Source: Paraburkholderia sp.
GTDB lineage: Bacteria; Pseudomonadota; Gammaproteobacteria; Burkholderiales; Burkholderiaceae
Length of the DNA: 64,000 nucleotides
Direction of reading: 5' to 3'
Assembly: GCF_024281035.1 (NCBI RefSeq)
Contig: NZ_JAMXLH010000049.1
Span: 81,134 to 145,133, forward strand
Under the pieces are notes generated by a model that worked only from the letters and a program-made list of their open reading frames with translations, was not told the DNA's origin and did no database searches. A program made the position numbers and the translations under genes. Of the stretch, positions 56,042 to 63,527 are shown piece after piece (the first letter of the stretch is position 1; each line of letters begins with the position of its first letter).

Positions 56042-56815
56042 GTGAGTAACGAGTTCAACGGTAAGAAGTTGCTGGTGATTGGTGGTACTAGCGGGATGGG
56101 TTTTGAAACGGCTCGGACGGTCGTGGCGTCTGGTGGCCGCGCTGTGATTGTTGGGAACCGTGCTGAGAAAGCTGAGCAGGCGCGAAAGGAACTGAGTGCG
56201 CAGGGCGAAGTTATGGCGTTGGCCGCGGATATCTCCAGCGAGGAAGGACTGGCTGCGCTTCTGAGGTCAATCGACGAAGATCACAAAGACATTGATTTGC
56301 TCGTCAACGCAGCAGGCATTTTCTTCCCGAAGCCGTTCCTGGAGCACAATGAAGCGGACTACGACCAGTATATGAAGCTGAACAAGGCGTTCTTCTTTAT
56401 CACGCAGAAGGTCGCCGCGAACATGGCGGACGCGAATCGACCGGGTTCGATCGTCAACATTGGTTCGATGTGGGCCAGACAAGCTATCGCAGCAACGCCG
56501 TCGTCAGCATACTCGATGGCGAAGGCGGGTCTTCACTCGTTAACGCAACACCTCGCGATGGAGTTGGCCGCCAGGAAGATCCGCGTTAACGCGGTGTCGC
56601 CCGCGGTCGTTGCGACGCCGATCTACGAAGGGTTTATCTCGAAGTCTGAAGTGCATGATGCCCTGCAGGGCTTCAACAGCTTTCACCCCATCGGTCGCAT
56701 AGGCACGCCTCAAGATGTGGCGGAGGTAGTTGCGTTCCTGCTGTCGGATAAAGCGAGCTGGGTCACGGGTGCGATTTGGGACGTGGATGGTGGCGTTATG
56801 GCAGGTCGCAACTAA
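56042..56815 (+). CDS. SDR-family oxidoreductase
   Basis: Short-chain dehydrogenase of 257 residues with cofactor motif [12 protein letters not shown], the catalytic Ser in NIGSMWA, YSMAK as YxxxK and a DVDGG end. GTG 56042 (VSNEFNGKK) is taken as the start, with AAGGA 8 nt before; no ATG gives a complete N-terminus. The active-site stretch [20 protein letters not shown] is unusual in its Trp. Substrate unknown; not obviously in an operon. Confidence 0.85.
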   Translation: MSNEFNGKKLLVIGGTSGMGFETARTVVASGGRAVIVGNRAEKAEQARKELSAQGEVMALAADISSEEGLAALLRSIDEDHKDIDLLVNAAGIFFPKPFLEHNEADYDQYMKLNKAFFFITQKVAANMADANRPGSIVNIGSMWARQAIAATPSSAYSMAKAGLHSLTQHLAMELAARKIRVNAVSPAVVATPIYEGFISKSEVHDALQGFNSFHPIGRIGTPQDVAEVVAFLLSDKASWVTGAIWDVDGGVMAGRN

Positions 56816-57075
56816 CGCGCAGCGGATTCGCCGTTCGGCTCCGTGGCAATTTGTAGGCGGGAGCGGCGCGGCCCCAGATGGTCCTGGCAGGTGGCGGCTG
56901 ACGATATCCGAAACGCGATGGTTATGAAGTCGATATCTCGGCAAGCTACTTTGTTGGACTTCGGCTTGCGGCATCCCGGTCTTCGCTAATGCTTATCGAC
57001 ACATCACGTTCCCATTCTCACGTGTTCTCGAAACTGCACTCAGTTTTTTAATCAATTATCAAGCAGGGCGCATTA

Positions 57076-57576
57076 ATGATTGCGGTAATGGAAAGTGCGG
57101 TGCGGGCGTCCGTTATAGGTATCGGTGCGACGGTGATCCTCGACCTGTGGATAACCGTGGGTTCGAGGCTTTTCGGTATCTCGGGACCCGATTGGGCGAT
57201 GGTGGGGCGCTGGGTCGGCCATATGGCTTCGGGGCGCTTCGTTCACGCGAATATCGATCGCGCCTCTCCCATCAATGGGGAACTCGCACTCGGTTGGATG
57301 GTGCATTATGTGACGGGGATCGTGTACGGCTTGATTCTCGTCACCATATGGGGTGGTGAGTGGTTGCGGCAGCCAACAATCCTTCCTCCAATGCTCTTGC
57401 TTTGGATGTTTTTGGTCGCTCCTTATTTTGTGATGATGCCTGGAATGGGCGAGGGAATTGCGGCATCCAGGACGCCGCATCCAAATCTTGAACGTTTAAA
57501 GAGTGTCGTAGGGCACTCTGTGTTTGGATTCGGGATGTATCTGGTGGCGATATCTATCAGAAACATAAATGCGTGA
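57076..57576 (+). CDS. DUF2938 membrane protein
   Basis: Integral membrane protein of 166 residues with about four hydrophobic segments. Signatures: SAVRASVIGIGATVILDLW, GPDWAMVGRWVGHM, LGWMVHYVTGIVYG and MMPGMGEGIAASRTPHPNLERLKSVVGHSVFG, all of the DUF2938 family, whose function is unknown. ATG 57076 is chosen because it opens the conserved helix. It stands alone, 260 bp after the SDR. Confidence 0.85.
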   Translation: MIAVMESAVRASVIGIGATVILDLWITVGSRLFGISGPDWAMVGRWVGHMASGRFVHANIDRASPINGELALGWMVHYVTGIVYGLILVTIWGGEWLRQPTILPPMLLLWMFLVAPYFVMMPGMGEGIAASRTPHPNLERLKSVVGHSVFGFGMYLVAISIRNINA

Positions 57577-57920
57577 ATCGCAATGATCATTTGCTGCCTC
57601 GGCTACAGCTGATGGACAGTACCCGCATCACATCGTGCGCGTTGACCAGCGCTTCGTGATGTCACGTTGATTCGCGTGGACGTGACGCGATCAAAGGGCA
57701 AGGCTATGGGTCTGTCGTCGGCGTTCCACGGTATCGGTTTGCCGACGACTTCGGTCGTTTTCCGCGACGGCACGGGAGCCGGTCAGCGGTGGCTGGTTAG
57801 TCAAGCAGGTACCTGTCAACGGGTGGCCTCTCTGGTAGATGCAGAAGGCGGCCAAGCCGGGAGTGCATCGCGAGCAAGAACCGGCGATATAGGCGACTTA
57901 CCAGGAAAAGGTGCTCACGA
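57577..57920. other. 344-bp spacer before dsbG
   Basis: A frame at 57667-57924 overlaps the dsbG start and is low-complexity. No domain or ribosome site supports it. Nothing else is seen. Confidence 0.4.
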
Positions 57921-58766
57921 ATGAATATTAGATTGAAGTCAGTCTCGTTTGCAGCGGGTGCGATTGCCCTAATCGCGTTAAGTTCGGTGGCAATTGTCAG
58001 CCGCTTTGCTTCCGCAGCGGATCAGCCCGTCGTTCCGCCGGGACTGCAGAAGTTCGCCGAATCGGCTGGAGTCAAAATTGTGGGACGTATAGCGCCGGCA
58101 CCCGCGGGCATGACTGGGTGGGCTGCATACAAGGGGCAACAGCCGCTGGCCTTTTACAGTACAAGTGACGGCAAGTACTTTTTAGCTGGCACGCTGTTCG
58201 ATGCGCAGGGCCATGATGTAACCAAGGGCGCATTGATAAAGGTTGTTGGTGGCCAATTGAGTGGCGGTGTCTGGAGTCAACTGGAAAAAAGTCATTGGAT
58301 TCGGGAAGGAAATCCGAATTCACCGCGGATCATGTACGTTTTCACAGACCCAAATTGTCCATATTGCAGCCGCCTCTGGAGTGATACGCAACCTTGGGTC
58401 AAGGCCGGGAAGGTTCAGATCCGGAACATCCTGGTTGGCATTCTGACGCCAACGAGTTACGGCAAGGCCGCGGCGTTACTCTCGGCAAAAGACCCACAGA
58501 AGGCATTTCATGACCATCAAATGGTCCAGTTCGGCATCAATCGAGTGAGTGAACCGGGACAGATGAAGTCGCTTAATGACAGTGGAATAGCGCCGCTAGA
58601 AAACGTGGATGCGAGGATCAGGAAGGAACTGGACGAGAATCAGCAACTGATGTCCGATCTTGGTATTGACGCGACACCGGCGCTTTACTGGAAAGACGAC
58701 GACGGAACGTTGAGATCCTCCCTCGGTGAACCACGGAATTTGGCTTCGGTCCTCGGCCTCCGTTAA
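57921..58766 (+). CDS. dsbG: Thiol:disulfide interchange protein DsbG
   Basis: Periplasmic disulfide isomerase/chaperone of 281 residues. A signal peptide (about 1-33, cleavage after SAA) is followed by the N-terminal dimerisation domain and linker, then a thioredoxin domain with FTDPNCPYCSRLW (Cys146, Cys149) and cis-Pro DATPALYW. CPYC is the DsbG/DsbC-type active site. ATG 57921 begins a typical signal sequence. The DsbG family keeps single cysteines reduced or isomerises disulfides and needs a membrane reductase. The TlpA-like gene at the other island end is a candidate partner. The integrase remnant abuts its 3' end. Confidence 0.92.
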   Translation: MNIRLKSVSFAAGAIALIALSSVAIVSRFASAADQPVVPPGLQKFAESAGVKIVGRIAPAPAGMTGWAAYKGQQPLAFYSTSDGKYFLAGTLFDAQGHDVTKGALIKVVGGQLSGGVWSQLEKSHWIREGNPNSPRIMYVFTDPNCPYCSRLWSDTQPWVKAGKVQIRNILVGILTPTSYGKAAALLSAKDPQKAFHDHQMVQFGINRVSEPGQMKSLNDSGIAPLENVDARIRKELDENQQLMSDLGIDATPALYWKDDDGTLRSSLGEPRNLASVLGLR

Positions 58767-58769
58767 TTT

Positions 58770-59030
58770 TTAAAGCGCCTCGTTAGCCGGTTCGCGAGCA
58801 ATCGCGGCGGACTTGTGGGCCTCGACGAATGCAACCTCGGGGTAGGGGGCAGGCTGCGAAAGTTCTCCTTTCCCGTACCTGGGCGACGATAGCGGAGCAG
58901 CCGCGTTTTGCTTTCGTCTAGTCAGGCGCGTAGGGCAAGCCCGCTTCCATCGGTGATTAGATAGGGACGTTCGCGCGGTTTAGCGACGCGAAACACCGCT
59001 TCAGACTTGGGTTCTGACGCCTTTGGACAT
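58770..59030 (-). pseudogene. P4-type tyrosine integrase, N-terminal remnant
   Basis: On the minus strand, pieces of a DUF4102 integrase N-terminus can be read in order. VAKPRERPYLITDGSGLALR is followed by an in-frame stop (58922-58924). KTRLLRYRRPGTGKENFRSL continues in the same frame. After a one-base shift comes PYPEVAFVEAHKSAAIARE, then a stop at 58770-58772. A start-like ATG lies at 59030 in a frame offset by one. The SAM-binding and catalytic (R-H-R-Y) domains are missing: the next 3' base is the dsbG end. It reads away from the tRNA 3' end, exactly where a P4-like int belongs. Confidence 0.85.
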
Positions 59031-59050
59031 GGCTTGCACCGCAATTCCGC

Positions 59051-59076
59051 GTATACGCATGTGTATACGCAAAAAT
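59051..59076. repeat. GTATAC double element, right copy
   Basis: GTATACGCATGTGTATACGC then AAAAAT, 20 bp upstream of the integrase remnant start. One mismatch to the left copy at 43802-43827. Confidence 0.75.
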
Positions 59077-59115
59077 TGCTGATGCCACCGGAATATGACG
59101 GCCATCCGCAGAAAC

Positions 59116-59153
59116 AAAAAACCCCGTAAGATTTCGATCTTACGGGGTTTCTC
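59116..59153. terminator. tRNA-Leu terminator
   Basis: A perfect 14-bp stem (59119-59132 with 59137-59150) around TTCG is flanked by an A-run and a T-run, so it is symmetric. On the minus strand it ends the tRNA-Leu transcript 33 bp after the CCA. It is related to 43656-43695. Confidence 0.88.
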
Positions 59154-59181
59154 GAACTACTTCGGCTTGTGCCGGAACATC

Positions 59182-59208
59182 TTCTGGTGCCCAGGAGAGG
59201 ACTCGAAC
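59182..59208. repeat. Right attachment site within tRNA-Leu 3' end
   Basis: It covers the CCA end, the acceptor 3' strand and T-arm bases of tRNA-Leu. The 18-bp core at 59191-59208 is identical to 43732-43749. Confidence 0.82.
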
Positions 59209-59271
59209 CTCCACAGTGTTGCCACCGCCAGGACCTGAACCTGGTGCGTCTACCAATTCCGCCACCTGGGC
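59185..59271 (-). tRNA. tRNA-Leu (anticodon CAG)
   Basis: An 87-base gene including encoded CCA. The acceptor GCCCAGG pairs perfectly with CCTGGGC. The D-arm reads GTGGCGGAATTGGTAGACGC. The anticodon stem-loop CCAGG-TTCAGGT-CCTGG gives anticodon CAG (reads CUG). A long class II variable arm and the T-arm GGTTCGAGTCC follow. It is intact, so the island insertion restored its 3' end. Confidence 0.97.
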
Positions 59272-59292
59272 ACGTCTTGAAGCTAGGCGGCC

Positions 59293-59320
59293 ATTATAGC
59301 GGCCCGATAAAACCTGTCAA
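59293..59320 (-). promoter_or_regulatory. Consensus promoter of tRNA-Leu
   Basis: On the minus strand, TTGACA (59315-59320), a 16-bp spacer and TATAAT (59293-59298): both hexamers are perfect. A GC-rich discriminator follows the -10, as in stringently controlled stable-RNA promoters. Confidence 0.9.
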
Positions 59321-59337
59321 CAAATGTTTTAACCGCT

Positions 59338-59416
59338 TTCGCCGATCCTCGCTATAACGCATTTGCGCCGAGACATTTCGCTGACGATCCGCGCCGCGTC
59401 GTCCGCGGACAACGTG
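59338..59416. repeat. 79-bp border repeat, right copy
   Basis: It lies between the tRNA promoter and the aldehyde dehydrogenase stop, that is, outside the island on the 5' side of the tRNA. It is a direct repeat of 43838-43916, with nine transition differences. Confidence 0.8.
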
Positions 59417-59431
59417 CCGCCTTGTCCAGCT

Positions 59432-60889
59432 TTATGCCACCGTAGCCGTTCCGGCAGTCGCGGTAATTGCCCACTGTGGTGCGCCCTGCAATGCAACGGG
59501 GCGCAGGAAGCGCTCGATCGCGGCATAGCCCACTGAAGTCGTTTGCGGTTGCGTCGAAGCGGGCCACGGTCCGCCGTGCTGCTGCGCGTCGCAGACGGCC
59601 ACACCCGTCGGCACGCTGCCGAACAGCACGCGCCCCGCGATACGTTGCGCTGTAGCTGCAAGCGCACGATTTGCGGCCGTGTCGGCTTGCGCGCCCCACA
59701 GTGTGACCGTGAGCGAGCCTTCCACGGCGCTGAGCACGTCGAGCGTTTGCGCTTCGTCGCGCACCTTCACGATCAACGCAGCCGGGCCGAACATCTCTTC
59801 GTGCAACGCCGCGTTGGCAATGAACGTCTGCGCGTCGGTTTCGAACAGGCGGGGCGCGGGCGCTGTCGCTTCGTCGTTTTCTGCCGACGCCGCGAGACGC
59901 ACGCGCACGCCCGCCTGCGCGGCGACATGCGCCGTAGCGCTTTCGAAGCCGCGGCGCATGTCCGCCGTGAGCATCGCATGCGGCTTCTGGGTGGACAACG
60001 TCTGCGCCAGCGCCTGCGCAAAGCGATCGCCGTCGGTATCGTCGCGCACGACGATCAACCCCGGGCTCGTGCAAAACTGTCCGCAGCCCATCGTGATCGA
60101 GGCGGCGAGTGTCGCGGCAGGCGTTTCGACCCCATCCGTGAGCGCTTGCGGCAGCACGACGAGCGGATTGATCGAGCCCAGTTCGCCATAAAACGGAATG
60201 GGCCGACGGCGTGCATTGGTGGCGCGCCACAGGGCCACGCCACCCTGATACGAACCCGTGAACGCCACCGCAGCGATATCTGCATGACCCACGAGGTGCA
60301 CCGCCGCTTCGCGCGATGCCTGATCGACGAACGCGATCACGCCTTCCGGCAGGCCCTGTTCGCGCAGCACGCGCGCGGCCAGTGCATGCACGCGGCGTGA
60401 GAGTTCAGGATGGCCCGGATGCGGCTTGACGATCACCGTGCAACCCGCGGCGAGCGCGGACGCCGTATCGCCGCCCAGCACCGAGAATGCGAAGGGGAAA
60501 TTGCTCGCCGAGAACATCGCGACAGGCCCGAGCGGAACGTGCACGCGCGTGAGTTGCGGTCGGCCCGCTGGCGGCGCGCCGGGCACGGCCGCGTCGTCAA
60601 CCTGGAGATTGGCGATGCCTGCGTCCACGCGTTCGGCAAAGCCGCGCAGCTGAAATGCGGTGCGTGCGAGTTCGCCATTCAGACGCGCGGTGCCAAGCGA
60701 GGTCTCGTCGTCGGCGATCGCGACGAGCTGGGCGGCGTCGCGCTCAAGCGTGTCGGCAAGGCCGCGCAGCAGGGCGCTGCGCACCGCACGCGAAGCCGTG
60801 CCGTAAGTTGCCTGGGCAGCGTGCGCGAGCGCGACCGCTTCGTCGATAGGCGCGAAAGGCGCCGACGTCACAGGGTTCTCTGTCTGCAT
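59432..60889 (-). CDS. 2,5-dioxovalerate (alpha-ketoglutaric semialdehyde) dehydrogenase
   Basis: NAD(P)-dependent aldehyde dehydrogenase of 485 residues. It shows SASNFPFAFSVLGGDTASALAAGC, the catalytic Glu in PFYGELGSINP and the Cys in GQFCTSPG. The SNFPFAFS and GGDTASALAAG patterns are those of KGSADH enzymes (2,5-dioxovalerate to 2-oxoglutarate). ATG 60889 begins MQTENPVTSAPFA; the longer frame to 60982 is unsupported. It is 17 bp downstream of an FAH-family dehydratase that could supply its substrate, giving the end of a Weimberg-type sugar-acid pathway feeding the TCA cycle. Confidence 0.88.
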   Translation of the reverse strand: MQTENPVTSAPFAPIDEAVALAHAAQATYGTASRAVRSALLRGLADTLERDAAQLVAIADDETSLGTARLNGELARTAFQLRGFAERVDAGIANLQVDDAAVPGAPPAGRPQLTRVHVPLGPVAMFSASNFPFAFSVLGGDTASALAAGCTVIVKPHPGHPELSRRVHALAARVLREQGLPEGVIAFVDQASREAAVHLVGHADIAAVAFTGSYQGGVALWRATNARRRPIPFYGELGSINPLVVLPQALTDGVETPAATLAASITMGCGQFCTSPGLIVVRDDTDGDRFAQALAQTLSTQKPHAMLTADMRRGFESATAHVAAQAGVRVRLAASAENDEATAPAPRLFETDAQTFIANAALHEEMFGPAALIVKVRDEAQTLDVLSAVEGSLTVTLWGAQADTAANRALAATAQRIAGRVLFGSVPTGVAVCDAQQHGGPWPASTQPQTTSVGYAAIERFLRPVALQGAPQWAITATAGTATVA

Positions 60890-60906
60890 GTCGAATTGAC
60901 TCCGAT

Positions 60907-62091
60907 TTAAAAAAGACCGCGCGCAGCGAGATTGGCATAAAGCGCTCGCACGCCAAACGTCCACGGTTCGATTTCGGTGCAAAGACGCACGGTGTTGACG
61001 ATGGCGCCAAGCGGCGGCGCGCTGATTGTGACACGATCGCCGATGTGGTGGGTAAAGCCGCCGCCGGGCGCGTCACGGTCCTTGATCGGCGAGAACATCG
61101 TGCCGAGGAACAGCATGAAGCCGTCCGGATACTGATGGTGCCGGCCCCACGCCTGCGAGACGAGATCGAGCGGATCACGGCTGATTTCCCGCATATGGCT
61201 CACACCTTCGAGCAGGAAGTCGCCGTCTGCGCCTTCCACCCGAAGCGACACGCTGGTCGCGCGAACCGAGTCGAGCGTGAATGTTCCGTCGAATACGCGA
61301 ACGAACGGGCCGATCGCACACGAGCCGTTGTTGTCCTTGCATTTGCCGAGCAGCAGAGCGGAACGGCCTTCGATGTCGCGCAGATTGACGTCGTTGCCGA
61401 GCGTCGCTCCGATCACGTTGCCCTTGCTGTTGACGGCAAGAACGATCTCCGGCTCGGGGTTGTTCCATGCGGAGGCCGGATGCAGGCCGATATCCGCGCC
61501 GAATCCAAGGGCGGACATCGGCTGCGACTTCGAAAACACCTCGGCGTCGGGGCCGATCCCGACCTCCATGTACTGTGACCACGCACCACGGCGTTGAAGC
61601 GCTTCCTTCAGCCTGATCGCAGCCTCGGAGCCCGGCCTGATCTTCGAGAGATCGGTGCCGATCAGTTGCGTGATTTCCGCGCGAACGGTTTGTGCTTTCG
61701 CTGGATCGCCTCCGGCCTGCTCCTCGATGACACGCTCGAGGAGACTCACCGCGAAGGTTACGCCACATGCCTTGATTGCCTGAAGGTCGCATGGCGTGAG
61801 CAAATAAGGCCGGTCGGTGTCGCGCGATGCGTCGAGGCTGTGCTCGAGCAGGACATGCACATCGCCGAGCGATTCGCCCGATACGGCACGAGCGAAATCG
61901 ACCAGATCTTCTCGATCGAACAGGTCTGCCGTGGTCTGCGCCGCTCGGGAGATGTCGAAGACTATACCGTCGCGAACGACAACGACACATGGGCCGGCAC
62001 CCGCAGGGGTTTGTCGCCAGATTCGTCCAACCAGCAATGCACGTTCGAGATCGTGCGGAAGGTAAGCGGATGCCGGGATCATGATAAGCAT
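60907..62091 (-). CDS. FAH-family 2-keto-3-deoxy-sugar-acid dehydratase (XylX-like)
   Basis: Fumarylacetoacetate-hydrolase superfamily protein of 394 residues. The C-terminal FAH domain has metal-binding acidic residues in NNPEPEIVLAVNSKGNVIGATLGNDVNLRD, and then QAWGRHHQYPDGFMLFLGTMFSP. An N-terminal ~130-residue domain precedes it. Proteins of this size and layout include Caulobacter XylX, which dehydrates 2-keto-3-deoxyxylonate to 2,5-dioxovalerate. That fits the adjacent dehydrogenase. ATG 62091 or 62082 may be the start; neither has a strong ribosome site. Other FAH-type hydrolase activities remain possible. Confidence 0.78.
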   Translation of the reverse strand: MLIMIPASAYLPHDLERALLVGRIWRQTPAGAGPCVVVVRDGIVFDISRAAQTTADLFDREDLVDFARAVSGESLGDVHVLLEHSLDASRDTDRPYLLTPCDLQAIKACGVTFAVSLLERVIEEQAGGDPAKAQTVRAEITQLIGTDLSKIRPGSEAAIRLKEALQRRGAWSQYMEVGIGPDAEVFSKSQPMSALGFGADIGLHPASAWNNPEPEIVLAVNSKGNVIGATLGNDVNLRDIEGRSALLLGKCKDNNGSCAIGPFVRVFDGTFTLDSVRATSVSLRVEGADGDFLLEGVSHMREISRDPLDLVSQAWGRHHQYPDGFMLFLGTMFSPIKDRDAPGGGFTHHIGDRVTISAPPLGAIVNTVRLCTEIEPWTFGVRALYANLAARGLF

Positions 62092-62313
62092 TCAGAGAGT
62101 GAGGGATAGGTGAGCGAAATCGTAGAGAGCAAGATGTCTCTGAAGCAAACGAAATCTCGTCATGATGCCTTCCTGGATGGAATACCTTGGCGCCACGCCC
62201 GATTTCGGCGTAATGGAAAACGGGAAATGACGTCCGCTATACGGACAGAACCTGGCTGATGCGCAAGTTCATCGGGCCTATGCTCATTCGGAATGGCGCC
62301 AAATATCATCCCC

Positions 62314-62319
62314 TATAAT
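62314..62319 (+). promoter_or_regulatory. TATAAT -10 of the LysR gene
   Basis: A perfect -10 hexamer, 45 bp before the LysR ATG on the plus strand. The matching -35 is poor, which suits an activator-assisted or autoregulated LysR promoter. The gap 62092-62363 is shared with the divergent FAH gene. Confidence 0.45.
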
Positions 62320-62363
62320 CGGCGATCTTGAGGGGATTCCCGTGGCTACGCAATGGTGAAGAG

Positions 62364-63266
62364 ATGACGAATGTGTTGAGGATGTTGAATTCGTTGCCTC
62401 CGATCGAGACGCTCGTGTGCTTTGAGGCCGTCGCCCGCAGCGGGAGTTTTACGGCGGCCGCGCGTGAGCTTTCGATCACGCAGAGCGCCGTGAGCAAACA
62501 GATCAAGGCTTTGGAGGAGGCGCTTCATTGTGCGCTGTTTGACCGGCACGCGCGCGGCATCACGTTGAGCAAGGCGGGCGCAAGCTTTCTTGAGGAAGTG
62601 GAACCCGTTTTGTACAGGTTGCAGCGTGCGGTGCAAAAGGCCCGGAATGCGCAATCCGGGGAGGCCGTCACCATAAGCTGCACACTGTCGGTTGCGCATT
62701 ATTGGCTGTTTCCCCGAATCGTTCGTTTCAACCAGAAATATCCGGACATTACGGTGAGCGTCGTTTCGACCAACTCAATGAATGAGCACAGCGTCGGTGA
62801 AAACGACCTGGGCATCCTTTATGGATCGGGTGACTGGACGACGCTGGAGAGCACGCCCCTCATTCACGAGATTGTCTATCCGGTCTGCAGTGCCGAGATG
62901 CAATATCCCGAGCCTGCCACGCCGGGTGATCTGCGTTCGTTACCGCTTATACAACTCGATTCGCACCAGTGGGACTGCCTCGACTGGCAGGACTGGTTCG
63001 ACCATTTCGGCGTCGATTATCAAATCCCCGGAAAAGCGATTACGTTCAACCAACTGACGTTGACGCTAAACGCCGCGCTCGAAGGACTTGGAGTGAGTCT
63101 TGTCTGGGATTCGATGGCGCGCACGGCGATTGAATCCGGCAAACTCAAGCGAGTCGGTCAGTTTCAGTACGAGACGGGGCGCGGCGATCATCTCGTGTAT
63201 GTGAAACATCGTCCGCTTAGTACGCAGGCTGCAACGTTCCGCGACTGGCTGCTCACCACGATCTGA
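62364..63266 (+). CDS. LysR-family regulator (GcvA-like)
   Basis: Regulator of 300 residues. The HTH reads ETLVCFEAVARSGSFTAAARELSITQSAVSKQIKALEEAL, then SKAGASFLEEV. The effector domain contains SCTLSVAHYWLFPRIVRFNQKYPDI and ENDLGILYGSGDW. ATG 62364 is used; the frame opens at TTG 62328 without a ribosome site. It is divergent from the FAH-aldehyde dehydrogenase operon and probably controls it in response to a sugar acid. Control of the downstream livH is less likely. Confidence 0.88.
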   Translation: MTNVLRMLNSLPPIETLVCFEAVARSGSFTAAARELSITQSAVSKQIKALEEALHCALFDRHARGITLSKAGASFLEEVEPVLYRLQRAVQKARNAQSGEAVTISCTLSVAHYWLFPRIVRFNQKYPDITVSVVSTNSMNEHSVGENDLGILYGSGDWTTLESTPLIHEIVYPVCSAEMQYPEPATPGDLRSLPLIQLDSHQWDCLDWQDWFDHFGVDYQIPGKAITFNQLTLTLNAALEGLGVSLVWDSMARTAIESGKLKRVGQFQYETGRGDHLVYVKHRPLSTQAATFRDWLLTTI

Positions 63267-63355
63267 TCCAGACGAAGTCGTCGTTCCAGCGCGACCGTCG
63301 TCGCGCTGTCTTTGCATTCCTCGCAGGAATTGCTGCGGATTCTCGGCAATACAAT

Positions 63356-63371
63356 CTAGGGTTATCCCTAG
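63356..63371. promoter_or_regulatory. CTAGGG-TTAT-CCCTAG inverted repeat upstream of livH
   Basis: A perfect 6-bp inverted repeat with a four-base centre, 157 bp before the livH ATG, in the 261-bp gap after the LysR gene. It has the size of a LuxR/NarL-type response regulator half-site pair. No partner gene is in the window. Confidence 0.55.
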
Positions 63372-63527
63372 CCAACATATTCCAGTCCGGCATATCTCAT
63401 GCGGCGATTTCGTTTGTGCGGTCGATATCGGCTTCGTAATCTCATATCAACCGTAGCAACGGAGTAGCACGGTAGTGGTGGGAATGGCCGCTACCGACAT
63501 CGCCTCGACATTCAACCCGGTATTGCA

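Larger units (their letters stand above)
43724..59208. mobile_element. Genomic island integrated in the 3' end of tRNA-Leu(CAG), about 15.5 kb
   Basis: The last 27 bases of the tRNA-Leu locus (59182-59208) recur in the same orientation at 43724-43749, with an identical 18-bp core (59191-59208 and 43732-43749). The tRNA 3' end points into the island, the usual orientation for P4-type integration. A decayed integrase lies just inside the tRNA end. The cargo between is metabolic and looks more AT-rich with wider gaps than the flanking chromosome. No intact integrase, excisionase, conjugation, replication or phage gene is present, so the element is probably fixed. Boundaries are inferred from the repeats. 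Confidence 0.78.

Noticed and set aside
57667..57924. Frame overlapping the dsbG start
   Set aside because: Low-complexity sequence, no ribosome site, and it would overlap the dsbG start codon.
59329..59667. A 112-codon minus-strand frame containing the 79-bp border repeat
   Set aside because: Its upstream half is an alternate frame of the aldehyde dehydrogenase. Only the repeat part looks protein-like, and this is reported as a repeat.
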